A DNA stretch of 64,000 nucleotides from positions 543,748 to 607,747 of the forward strand of contig NZ_QJKD01000003.1 of NCBI RefSeq assembly GCF_003201875.1. Direction: 5' to 3'. The position numbers were made by a program, and so were the translations under genes. The DNA is from Hungatella effluvii. GTDB taxonomy: Bacteria > Bacillota > Clostridia > Lachnospirales > Lachnospiraceae. The stretch's first letter is position 1. Every line of letters begins with the position of its first letter. Of this stretch, positions 53,743-61,567 are shown one piece after another. The notes beneath the pieces were generated by a model. That model searched no databases, had not been told where the DNA came from, and worked only from the letters and a program-made list of their open reading frames with translations.

Positions 53743-54615
53743 CTACTCCATTGGAGCACGGTAAAAGCCGCCGTAGAACTGCTGGGTCCGGAACATATTG
53801 ACGATCACATGCTCATCCACCTCATGAAGCAGGGTGATGATATCCGCCACCTCGTAGGAAGACACCACGGTGTGAAGCAGGTACATGTGTTTTTTGCTGT
53901 ATCCGCCGATGGCATCCACACAGGATATTCCGTGCCGGAAGATCTTTACATAGGCGTCCGTCATCTCCAGGCCTTTGGAGGTCGTAATCTGCAGTGTCAC
54001 CCGCTCATAGCGGTGATGGAAGGTGGATACGATCATCGTGGACACAAACTGAAACAGAATCGAATATCCCGCGTAATCCCATCCGAAGATAGCTCCGAAG
54101 ATACATAAAAGCACCACATTTCCCACAAATACAGACGTCCAGATGGAATTTCCCGTCTTATTGGATACGTAGAGGGCGATAAAGTCCGTACCGCCTGTAG
54201 AGGCATTGCCTCTCAGCGCCAGGACAATGCAGAAACCATACAGCACGCCTCCGTAGATCACATTCAGGATCACGTCCTCGAAGATCGGTGAAAAGTGAAA
54301 GATTTTCAAAAATAAACTGGCCAGAAATACCTGGAGCAGGGAAAAAAATGTAAACCGCCGGCTGATACTCTTACTGCAGGCCCAGGCCACCGGAATATTC
54401 AAAATCACCATGGCCAGGGAAGTTGACAGATTGATTCCGAACAGGGACGTCACGCGGTCAATCAGGATCGCAATTCCGGTAAACCCGCCGGACAGCAGCC
54501 CCGCGGGCCTTATGAACGCCTGAATAACAAATGTCTGAAGCAGCGCCGAACCGATGACCGCCACTGTCGTCATAAATATCCGAAAACGCCTGTTCTTTCT
54601 TAACTTCCTCCACAT
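53743..54615 (-). CDS. YitT-family membrane protein (DUF161/DUF2179)
   Basis: This 290-residue protein has about six N-terminal helices (LLSGGFTGIAILIDRVTSLFGIN, then ASTGGTDFIALYVS in the DUF161 repeat). A C-terminal cytoplasmic DUF2179 domain ends FRTQQFYGGF. Function is unknown in general. GGAGAGGAG precedes the start. It is a single gene facing the MATE gene. Confidence 0.9.
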   Translation of the reverse strand: MWRKLRKNRRFRIFMTTVAVIGSALLQTFVIQAFIRPAGLLSGGFTGIAILIDRVTSLFGINLSTSLAMVILNIPVAWACSKSISRRFTFFSLLQVFLASLFLKIFHFSPIFEDVILNVIYGGVLYGFCIVLALRGNASTGGTDFIALYVSNKTGNSIWTSVFVGNVVLLCIFGAIFGWDYAGYSILFQFVSTMIVSTFHHRYERVTLQITTSKGLEMTDAYVKIFRHGISCVDAIGGYSKKHMYLLHTVVSSYEVADIITLLHEVDEHVIVNMFRTQQFYGGFYRAPME

Positions 54616-54654
54616 AGTAAAAAACTCCTCTCCTTGTCTGTTCTGAAGCAGTCC

Positions 54655-54690
54655 AGAGCGTGTTTGGAAATGAATTTTTAAGCACGCACT
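54655..54690. repeat. Short AGAGYGTGTTT palindrome, second short copy
   Basis: AGAGCGTGTTTGGAAAT and GAATTTTTAAGCACGCACT pair at their ends. It belongs to the same family as 28839-29000 and lies just upstream of the YitT gene. Confidence 0.6.
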
Positions 54691-54763
54691 AATGTTATTA
54701 TATGTAAAATTGTCACTTCCATCAATATAAATTAAGACAACTTAAAAAATTTTATTCTAGCTA

Positions 54764-54792
54764 TTGATTTTTTTGCTCCTTTCGATTAAAAT
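54764..54792 (+). promoter_or_regulatory. Promoter of tRNA-Val
   Basis: TTGATT (54764-54769), a 17-bp spacer and TAAAAT (54787-54792), nine bases before the tRNA. Confidence 0.75.
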
Positions 54793-54800
54793 AGCGATAT

Positions 54801-54873
54801 GGAGATATAGCTCAGCTGGGAGAGCATCTGCTTGACGTGTAGAAGGTCGCAGGTTCGAGCCCTGTTGTCTCCA
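54801..54873 (+). tRNA. tRNA-Val (anticodon GAC)
   Basis: This 73-nt cloverleaf has acceptor GGAGATA/TGTCTCC, D arm GCTC-AGCTGGGA-GAGC, anticodon stem TCTGC/GTAGA with loop TTGACGT (anticodon GAC), and T arm GCAGG-TTCGAGC-CCTGT. The discriminator is A. CCA is not encoded. A strong terminator follows. Confidence 0.95.
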
Positions 54874-54879
54874 TGGCGA

Positions 54880-54921
54880 AACCGCCGGAATCCTTATTCG
54901 ATTAGGTTCCGGCGGTTTTTT
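54880..54921 (+). terminator. Intrinsic terminator of tRNA-Val
   Basis: AACCGCCGGAA pairs with TTCCGGCGGTT, followed by a run of T. The next ~165 bp up to the AraC gene hold no supported gene. Confidence 0.9.
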
Positions 54922-55089
54922 TGAATTTCTGAAGGCACACCGCCATTAGGCTCTGCGAACTTCACTGCACCCTGATCTGAATATTATCTTTTTCATTCAG
55001 TTCATCTTTGAAAATCCCGATCTCTTTGTATATGGTAATTCTTTTACGTACGATGGGATCCGGTTTGCCGCACTGATGTAGACATTCCT

Positions 55090-56055
55090 CTACCTTTTCA
55101 CCGGTCTGATATACTTAAAATACTGTTCCGGATTGAAGTAAAAGTATGTGATTCTGCCCGGTGTGGTATCAAAGCTGCAGCCGGTGCCGGAATAATCAAA
55201 AGAAGCCATTGCCGCTTCAATCTTTTCCTCAACACTGCGGTTTTCCTGTTCATAATCGAAGGGGCCGTGTTCAAAGACGACATACTCGGCTTCAGGAACA
55301 TCAATGAACAGCATCTGCGGCGGTATCTCACCTTTATAATCATAAGGAAGCCGTACGCCGTGACACTCGGTGCGCGGGATTCCCCAGTCGCAGAGTCTGC
55401 CTTCCGGGTCGTTAATATAAGCCATGATCTGGCCGCTTCCGCAGTTAGGTTCGCTTCCGCCCTCATCGTCTAATTTCCCCTTGATGCTGTCGAGTAAACC
55501 GCAAATGGTTTCGTAATCCTGGCCCGGAATCAGATTCTGTTTCTGCCAGAAATCCCAATACCCATTACTCTCATAATTTTTAATGTGCAGAAATTTGTGT
55601 GCAGGTATAGTTACAAAATAAATTTTAATATCATCGGTAGATTTCATCATGCCAATTTCTCCTAATCCTAATAAGTAGCGGTCGAAAGGGTTTATTTTTG
55701 TACGCAAAATAACAGGCTTCGGTTTTTTGCGGTATTCACTGGGCGTCATGCCATAAGTCCCTTTAAAAGCCCTGGTAAAGGCTTCATTTGACGAAAAACC
55801 ATAATCCAGCGCAATATCCAAAAAGCTTTTATCACTGTCCCGGACCTCTTTTAGTGCAAAGGCTAATTTCCTCAGCCTTAAGTAATCCCGAAACTGCATA
55901 CCCGATATCTCTTTAAATTTTCTCGTCGTATAAAATTCGGAATAACCGAGACTGCGGGAAAGAAAGCTCAGTGTCAAAGCTTCATCGTTATAATTTTTGA
56001 TGCATTTGTCAATTTCATCGACAAAGATTTGAATCTGTTTCTGCCACTCGTACAT
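55090..56055 (-). CDS. AraC-family regulator with GyrI-like effector domain
   Basis: This 321-residue protein has two HTH motifs in residues 1-110 (LTLSFLSRSLGYSEFYTTRKF, FLDIALDYGFSSNEAFTRAF), followed by a C-terminal GyrI/effector-binding domain. That domain ends GRITYFYFNPEQYFKYIRP, a segment typical of the family. The same two-part design is seen at 5517-6350. Targets are unknown. AAGGAGAAC precedes the start. Confidence 0.88.
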   Translation of the reverse strand: MYEWQKQIQIFVDEIDKCIKNYNDEALTLSFLSRSLGYSEFYTTRKFKEISGMQFRDYLRLRKLAFALKEVRDSDKSFLDIALDYGFSSNEAFTRAFKGTYGMTPSEYRKKPKPVILRTKINPFDRYLLGLGEIGMMKSTDDIKIYFVTIPAHKFLHIKNYESNGYWDFWQKQNLIPGQDYETICGLLDSIKGKLDDEGGSEPNCGSGQIMAYINDPEGRLCDWGIPRTECHGVRLPYDYKGEIPPQMLFIDVPEAEYVVFEHGPFDYEQENRSVEEKIEAAMASFDYSGTGCSFDTTPGRITYFYFNPEQYFKYIRPVKR

Positions 56056-56169
56056 TCGTCTGTTCTCCTTGTTTCAACCACCCTACCGTTATTATAAAGC
56101 CGAGGAGCAATTCATGCTTGATTTTACTTGCTGTGATTCCTTGATCATAAACTTTCCAGGGACCAGGAA

Positions 56170-56244
56170 AGAGTCCGGCAAGCCGAGCTCGCGCGCCGGA
56201 GCGCGGTCGCTTCAGCAGCCATATTTTCTTGGCGCACAGTGCGC
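56170..56244. repeat. Repeat starting AGAGTCCGGC (copy 2)
   Basis: About 75 bp aligned with 38401-38475. They share AGAGTCCGGC, CGCGCCGGAGC, GGTCGCTTCAGC and CCATATTT. It lies downstream of the small RNA candidate and upstream of the AraC gene. Confidence 0.7.
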
Positions 56245-56290
56245 CTCCTGCCCAGAGGGCTTTTTATGTAATAGGAGTACTTTTCCACTA

Positions 56291-56428
56291 CAAAAAAAGG
56301 ACTGCTTATCCCCCACAGAAAGCAGTCCTTCGTCACGATCTAAAACCGTCACATTATTAAGTTCTTATAATTTTGGCATCCCCATGCCTGAAATCATACA
56401 CGCAAGGCACCCCTTTGTGCTTCTCACA
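56291..56428 (-). ncRNA. Candidate small RNA
   Basis: A near-consensus promoter (56463-56435) is followed after about 135 nt by a perfect 11-bp terminator hairpin (AAGGACTGCTT, complement) and seven T residues ending near 56292. Between them are a possible hairpin GGCAT-GGGG-ATGCC and a stem near the 5' end. A 24-codon reading frame (starting MIVHVRST) lies at the 5' end without a visible ribosome site. I do not recognise a known RNA family. It could also be an unannotated small peptide mRNA. Confidence 0.5.
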
Positions 56429-56434
56429 TGGACA

Positions 56435-56463
56435 ATCATAACATCAATAATGGAAAAAGTCAA
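56435..56463 (-). promoter_or_regulatory. Strong promoter driving the candidate small RNA
   Basis: TTGACT (56463-56458), exactly 17 bp, TATGAT (56440-56435). No protein gene on the minus strand starts downstream within 370 bp. Confidence 0.7.
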
Positions 56464-56595
56464 TCATTTTAGTGTATTTCACCAAAAAAGGGCCGGGCTG
56501 GAAGAATCATTATCGCAATTTTTTCTACAATGTATGCAAAAACGTCTTTGTCATGCGTACATGTTTTCATGAAACATATTTTCATCAAAAATGCG

Positions 56596-56601
56596 CATAC
56601 T
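56596..56601 (+). promoter_or_regulatory. Possible sporulation-type -10 box before the GerA/SpoVAF gene
   Basis: CATACT resembles the -10 of sigma-G/sigma-F promoters (CATACTA), 76 bp before ATG 56677. The -35 is not clear, so this is weak. Confidence 0.3.
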
Positions 56602-56676
56602 TTCTATATCGCTAATTCCCTTTCATTGCCGCATAATCCGCGGACTACCAAAACAGTAAAAAAAGGAGACCATAAT

Positions 56677-58086
56677 ATGGACTTTTCCAGTAAGCTTTCT
56701 GATAACATGTCTTATCTGAAAGAAAAATTAAATGTGGACACGAATTTCGACGTAGTCTACCGAGTCATCCATGTGGGTGGGCGGGAGGCCTGTCTCTATT
56801 TTATAGATGGCTTCACCAAAGATGAGGTATGGCTCAAAATACTCCAGGCATTTTCGACGCTGAAGGAAGACTCCATGCCGGAAGACGCTCACGCATTTTC
56901 CAAGAAATACCTTCCCTACGGAGAGGTTGGACTGGTAAAGAGTGATTCCGAAATGATCGGCCAGCTCCTCATGGGCGTGTCGTGCCTGTTCATCGACGGG
57001 TATGACAGCTGCTTCACCATTGACTGCCGCACCTATCCGGCCCGCGGCGTGTCTGAGCCTGAAAAAGACAAGGTACTTCGCGGTTCCCGTGACGGGTTTG
57101 TGGAAACCCTTATTTTCAACACAGCCCTGATCCGCCGCCGAATCCGTGATCCAAAGCTCACCATGGAGATCACCAGCGCCGGGGAAAGTTCCCACACAGA
57201 CATCGCCCTATGTTACATGCAGGGCCGGATCGATGAAAATCTCCTGGCCATGATCAAAGACCGGATCAACAAGCTGGAGGTCGACGCTTTGACTATGAAC
57301 CAGGAAAGCCTTGCGGAGTGCCTTTATCCACATAAATGGTACAATCCATTTCCGAAGTTTAAATTTTCCGAGCGTCCCGACACTGCGGCCGCCTCGATCC
57401 TGGAGGGAAACATCATCATTCTGGTAGATAACTCTCCTGCCGCCATGATCCTGCCATCGTCTGTCTTCGATATTATTGAAGAAGCCGACGATTACTATTT
57501 CCCGCCGGTAACGGGATCATACCTGCGTCTTTCGCGTATGGCAATCTCTGTACTGACGCTTTATTTAACGCCGCTGTGGCTTCTGCTGATGCAGAATCCC
57601 AATGTCATCCCTTCCTGGCTGGAGTTCATTCAATTGTCAGAACCGCCTCACGTACCGCTCATCTTCCAGCTTCTCATACTGGAATTTGCCATCGATGGTC
57701 TGAGGCTGGCCGCTGTCAATACGCCCAGCATGCTGACCACACCGCTCAGTGTTATCGCCGGTATCGTCCTGGGTGAATACTCCGTAAAATCCGGCTGGTT
57801 TAACAGTGAAACCATGCTCTATATGGCCTTCGTGACCATTGCCAACTACTCCCAGGCCAGCTTCGAGCTGGGATATGCATTTAAATTCATGCGAATGATC
57901 CTGCTGGTGCTCACCGCCCTCTTTAATTACTGGGGATTTGCCATCGGAGTCATACTATCCGTCTGCGCTGTCGTATTTAACAAGACGATCGCAGGCAAGA
58001 GCTATATCTATCCAGTGATACCGTTTAACTGGAGTAAATTAAAGAAACGCTTCTTGCGCGGCAGACTGCCTCATAAGGAAAAATAA
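56677..58086 (+). CDS. spoVAF: GerA-family spore protein, SpoVAF-like
   Basis: This protein of about 469 residues has an N-terminal cytoplasmic domain of ~290 residues, opening DFSSKLSDNMSYLKEKLNVD and including DCRTYPARGVSEPEKDKVLRG. Five or so membrane helices follow (from YLRLSRMAISVLTLYLTPLW), then a basic tail. It belongs to the A subunit family of nutrient germinant receptors; the N-terminus is closer to SpoVAF. ATG 56677 is taken because AAAAGGAG lies 9 nt before it; the reading frame is open upstream to 56530 but without a site. It shows that the organism forms spores. Confidence 0.9.
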   Translation: MDFSSKLSDNMSYLKEKLNVDTNFDVVYRVIHVGGREACLYFIDGFTKDEVWLKILQAFSTLKEDSMPEDAHAFSKKYLPYGEVGLVKSDSEMIGQLLMGVSCLFIDGYDSCFTIDCRTYPARGVSEPEKDKVLRGSRDGFVETLIFNTALIRRRIRDPKLTMEITSAGESSHTDIALCYMQGRIDENLLAMIKDRINKLEVDALTMNQESLAECLYPHKWYNPFPKFKFSERPDTAAASILEGNIIILVDNSPAAMILPSSVFDIIEEADDYYFPPVTGSYLRLSRMAISVLTLYLTPLWLLLMQNPNVIPSWLEFIQLSEPPHVPLIFQLLILEFAIDGLRLAAVNTPSMLTTPLSVIAGIVLGEYSVKSGWFNSETMLYMAFVTIANYSQASFELGYAFKFMRMILLVLTALFNYWGFAIGVILSVCAVVFNKTIAGKSYIYPVIPFNWSKLKKRFLRGRLPHKEK

Positions 58087-58130
58087 GGTAGAAGTCCGGG
58101 AAATGAAACTGTTTCCCGGACTTCTACCTT
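58085..58130 (+). terminator. Intrinsic terminator of the spoVAF-like gene
   Basis: A perfect 19-bp stem (AAGGTAGAAGTCCGGGAAA and complement) has an 8-nt loop and starts at the stop codon. Confidence 0.85.
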
Positions 58131-58139
58131 GTTATGGTT

Positions 58140-58444
58140 CTTTATTCGTAACAGTTCAGCCTTCGATTCCGGCTGCCGCTGTCCGGCCCCGCGTTTTCGT
58201 TTCCCGGACCTTTTCTGTGACTTTGCAGGGCATTAGCAGTTCTTAATGCGCAGAATTTTTCGTTCAGGGGAAATCCCCACCTGTCTGAGCCCAGCGAGTT
58301 TGGGGATTTTCACTGGTTTTTAGAAAAATCCTGCACATTTAGAAATGCTTATGCCCGAAACCGGAACTGGAAAGGTCCGGGAAACGAAAGCGCGGGGCCG
58401 GACAGCGGCAGCCGGAATCGAAGGCTGAACTGTTACCTTTATTC
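58140..58444. mobile_element. Hyper-palindromic element with direct-repeat flanks (copy C)
   Basis: The 63-bp arms 58148-58210 and 58374-58436 differ at one position (a G-U pair in RNA) and end in GTAACAGTTCA. CTTTATTC is found at both edges (58140-58147 and 58437-58444), consistent with an 8-bp target duplication; the right copy includes the cupin stop codon. The ~163-bp centre aligns with that of the element at 24306-24613. The arms do not, apart from the terminal nine bases. Confidence 0.8.
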
Positions 58445-58765
58445 CACGAAATCTTTTCTCATTGGTGTAAAGATATCCAGCAGCATGGTCTCTTCCAACG
58501 CTACCACGCCGTGCACCACATCCGGTTCGACGTAATAGCTGTCTCCTGTTACCAGAACTTTGTCTTCTTTGCCTTCCTCCTGAAACAACAGGGAACCGGA
58601 TATGATATAACCGATCTGCTCATGGGGATGGCTGTGTTTTGCACCGATCGCTCCCTTTTCAAACTTCAGCTCCACATTCATTAAATTCTCGCTGTAAGCC
58701 AGTACCTTCCGTACAACACCGCCGCCTAAGTCTGTAAGCGGAACATTTTTGTTTTCTACATACAT
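58439..58765 (-). CDS. Small cupin-domain protein
   Basis: This 108-residue single cupin barrel has GAIGAKHSHPHEQIGYIISGS, which contains the metal-binding motif with three histidines and Glu. VTGDSYYVEPDVVHGVVALEE has the fourth histidine. Such proteins are small metal-dependent isomerases, dioxygenases or sensors. The substrate is unknown. AGGAGG precedes the start. Its stop codon is in the target duplication of the adjacent palindromic element. Confidence 0.88.
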   Translation of the reverse strand: MYVENKNVPLTDLGGGVVRKVLAYSENLMNVELKFEKGAIGAKHSHPHEQIGYIISGSLLFQEEGKEDKVLVTGDSYYVEPDVVHGVVALEETMLLDIFTPMRKDFVE

Positions 58766-59011
58766 GATGTATTCCTCCTGTTTTTTGTAATTGTTGGTCT
58801 ATGTACATTATTATTGGTTATCAGATTACCGGATCTGCGATTCCGGGTAATTTTTATCGGATTTATAATTCCATATTATACTACAAAGTAAGCCCTTCCG
58901 TAAACAGGGAAAAGGGAGCCACTTCAAAATTCATACCCTTTTCTTGTAAACCGGGCAGGAATGTTTTATAATAAAAAAGAAAATCGTATATCATTGAAAA
59001 GGAACCTACAA

Positions 59012-59422
59012 ATGAAAATTATCGTAATCGACGGGCAGGGCGGCAAGATGGGACACGCCGTTATTGTCCAGTTAAAAAAGTACCATCCGGAACTTGAAAT
59101 AACCGCAATCGGAACCAACTCCATTGCCACCTCCTCCATGCTGAAAGCCGGTGCGGACGCCGGTGCAACCGGTGAAAATCCCGTGGTCGTGGCCAGCCGC
59201 AGCGCAGACATTATTATCGGGCCCATCGGCATCGTAATCCCGAACTCCCTGCTCGGCGAGATCACTCCGGTCATGGCGGAAGCCATCGGCTCCAGCCAGG
59301 CTAAGAAAATCCTGATTCCGGTGAACAAATGCAATCACTACGTGGTTGGCTGTGAGGAGCTGCCGCTGAGCGTGTACATCGGACAGGTAGTAGCGCAGGT
59401 GGAGCTTTTAACGGGAAAATAA
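59012..59422 (+). CDS. DUF3842 protein
   Basis: This 136-residue protein starts MKIIVIDGQGGKMGHAVI, a Rossmann-like nucleotide loop (GQGGKMG), and has PIGIVIPNSLLGEITPVMAEAIG and a C-terminal Cys pair region (KCNHYVVGCEELP). DUF3842 is widespread in Clostridia with no known role. ATG 59012 is used because AAAAGGAA lies 8 nt upstream. It is a single gene between two terminators or elements. Confidence 0.85.
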   Translation: MKIIVIDGQGGKMGHAVIVQLKKYHPELEITAIGTNSIATSSMLKAGADAGATGENPVVVASRSADIIIGPIGIVIPNSLLGEITPVMAEAIGSSQAKKILIPVNKCNHYVVGCEELPLSVYIGQVVAQVELLTGK

Positions 59423-59449
59423 GAAGCTCGGCAATCAATTCCTACAAAC

Positions 59450-59491
59450 GGCGGCGGCCTGGCAGATTATAACATCTGCCAGGCCGCCGCC
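59450..59491. terminator. Bidirectional terminator between DUF3842 and surface-protein genes
   Basis: A perfect 18-bp stem (GGCGGCGGCCTGGCAGAT and complement) encloses a 6-nt loop between convergent genes. Confidence 0.8.
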
Positions 59492-59524
59492 ATTTGCATA
59501 ACAACACATTTCGTATCGAAATCT

Positions 59525-60946
59525 TTACTTCTCTTCTTCCCTCTTCTTACTGCTCAGCGCTGTAAATGCCGCCAGCAGGAATCCGGACAGCAGTGCTGCT
59601 AATCCTGCGTGTGCACCTGCACGATCACCGGTCTTCGGAAGACCTGCAAGCGGTACATTGCCGTCATCAATCAGCACTAAGTTATCAGCCGGACTGCTTT
59701 CAGGTAAGTTTGCCAACGGTACGTCGCCCGGTTCAATCGTTACTGTTCCAGGATCACTTCCAGGCCCCTCCGGCACGTACGGCTTATCAGGATTCGGAGT
59801 ATTGCCGCCTCCGCCTCCACCGCCTCCGCTGCTGCCTGAGGTTACTCTAAGAGTGCCTGCTAAATAAGTGATATTATAGTTGGAGGTTACTTCTGCATGA
59901 TCTGCCATGATAACTGCATCACTGGCTATATTCTCGCTGCTTCCAACTGAGGTCTGTGAACCTGTCACTTTAACTGCCGTCAGTGTCTGGCCGTCTGCAA
60001 GAGTTCCGTCTGTGATCGATGCGGTCGGTGCGGTTAATTCTGTTCCGTTGTATTTTCTTTCCGCACTGGCTGCTGTAATGGATAATGCACGCTTTTGAAT
60101 GATTACAATACCTGTTACAACGGCTGTGTCGTGATAATTCGGATTAACAGCCTTCACATAGACGGTGTGACTGCCCGCTTCTGTAAAGACAGGCACTGTC
60201 TCACTAAAGTTCTGATTATCCACGGAGTAAAGAATCGTGGAGCCTTCCTTCAGTGCGGTTACTTCTCTCAGTCCATGTGTTTTTCCATCATACGTTACAG
60301 TTTCTCCGGTTACATTAACGGTATTCGTATTTAATGCAATGATATCCAGCTTACCGTTCTTCACCTCTACCTTATAGTTGGAATTATCGCTGTAGCTTGC
60401 AGTCAGTGTAATGTCAGCGCCAACCGCCTCTTTGTTCTTATCCGCGTCAAGTCTGTGGTAAACTACAGTCCCTAAATCTCCGTCGGATATCAATCCCTGA
60501 ATCTGGCCCGTAAATAATGGGTCAATGTCACTATAAGATTTGGATTTGTTATCTACAACAATGGTTGCCGGCCTTGCTGTTATGCGAATCGTTACATCTT
60601 CAGCCGTTAAGTCCTCATAACCGGTTTTAGTCGCCTTCACAGATACCGTTACGGTTCCATCCGCTACATTGGTGACGCTTGGTGCTTCGGTAGTCCATTC
60701 ACCGTTTCCAGCCTTATAATAAATCGTATACCCAGGTGCATGCTCAAGCTTAGCGGCTGCCTCGTGGGCAGCTCCGTCATAGACCCAGCTTCCTCCGACG
60801 ATCTTAAGCTCTACCTCCGGGCCCTTCGCTTCCTTAATCTTAAAGTCGCCGAGTTTTACGGTTACTTCATAGTTTGTATTGTTTGTGTAAACTGCATCCA
60901 GCACCTTCTCATACGTTTCCACGCGTGCTGCGTCATTGGTTCTCAC
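59525..60946 (-). pseudogene. 5'-truncated LPxTG surface protein with MBG-type repeats
   Basis: About 473 residues remain. They contain MBG/YDG-type beta repeats (VTYDGKTHGLREVTAL, RKYNGTELTAPTAS, and SKSYSDIDPLFTGQI), a Gly-rich linker, and a sorting signal with LPKTGD, a hydrophobic helix and the tail SSKKREEEK. There is no signal peptide. The frame opens at GTG 60946, just after a stop, and adjoins group II intron-like DNA. The 5' part of the gene has therefore been lost or separated. The last ~90 residues closely resemble those of the surface protein at 61568. Confidence 0.75.
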
Positions 60947-60984
60947 ATAGGTTTATGGTTCCTAGACCGCCGTCTGTCTGTTTA

Positions 60985-61497
60985 GTAAATTCACACCTTA
61001 CAATGTGAACTCCTTTCCATAATCGTGCGTGCGGCTTTCCCGCACACGGCTCTTCATAATAACTTTCGCAGTTCCTTACTACTCGTAGAGATTAAAGCAA
61101 AAAACTACTGCCTACCATAAGAACTACCATCCGAAATTTAGGCGCTTACCTATCTACCATTTACATTTAAACGCTTACTTTGCTAAGAATCATGACCACC
61201 CGTCAAACGGGTGATTTGCTCTGCGGCTAAAAGCCTTTGCTACTAGCCACGTCTCAGGGTGCTTTATATTGTTATCTAATTTATTGGCTATTCAACATTA
61301 TGATTGCAGTTATTACTTTTATGGCAATCAGGTATATTTACCTCTAGCTAAATAATTGATAAAAAACAGGATTGATACACATTTTCACATTATTTATATG
61401 CTGTTCTTTGCCACACCAACTGTTGATCTATCACCGCGTACCCGCATAGTGAGTGGTTTATATTTCGCGCCTTGGGCACTCATCTGGCTAAAGCCAC
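60985..61497 (-). mobile_element. ORF-less group II intron-like sequence
   Basis: The minus-strand sequence 61052-61021 matches group II domain V: AGCCGTGTGCGG, a GAAA tetraloop, then CCGCACGCACGATT. It is followed by a domain VI-like hairpin (TTCACATT, GGTGTGAA). Upstream are domain I-like segments such as CTCACTATGCGGGTACGCGG and CACCCGTTTGACGGGTGG. No reverse transcriptase is encoded, and the span of about 510 nt fits an ORF-less derivative. Both boundaries are approximate; the 5' end appears to be GTGGC or GTGCC just after a terminator hairpin. Confidence 0.6.
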
Positions 61498-61500
61498 AAT

Positions 61501-61548
61501 AAAAAGGAGATGGTCTGGCAACTTAACGCTACCAGACCATCTCTTTTT
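61501..61548 (-). terminator. Intrinsic terminator of the repeat-bearing surface protein
   Basis: GAGATGGTCTGG pairs with CCAGACCATCTC around a 13-nt loop, with A and T runs at the base. The intron-like DNA begins a few bases beyond it. Confidence 0.85.
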
Positions 61549-61567
61549 ATCGATTGCCCTTCTGTTG

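Noticed and set aside
54924..55089. Minus-strand frame of about 50 codons overlapping the end of the AraC gene (EKVEECLHQCGKPDPIVRK...)
   Set aside because: It reads like protein, but has no start codon or ribosome site and overlaps the AraC gene end; it could be a remnant but support is too thin to list.
56530..56676. Upstream extension of the spoVAF-like gene to 56530
   Set aside because: The 49 extra codons have no family similarity and no ribosome site, whereas ATG 56677 has a strong one and matches the family start.
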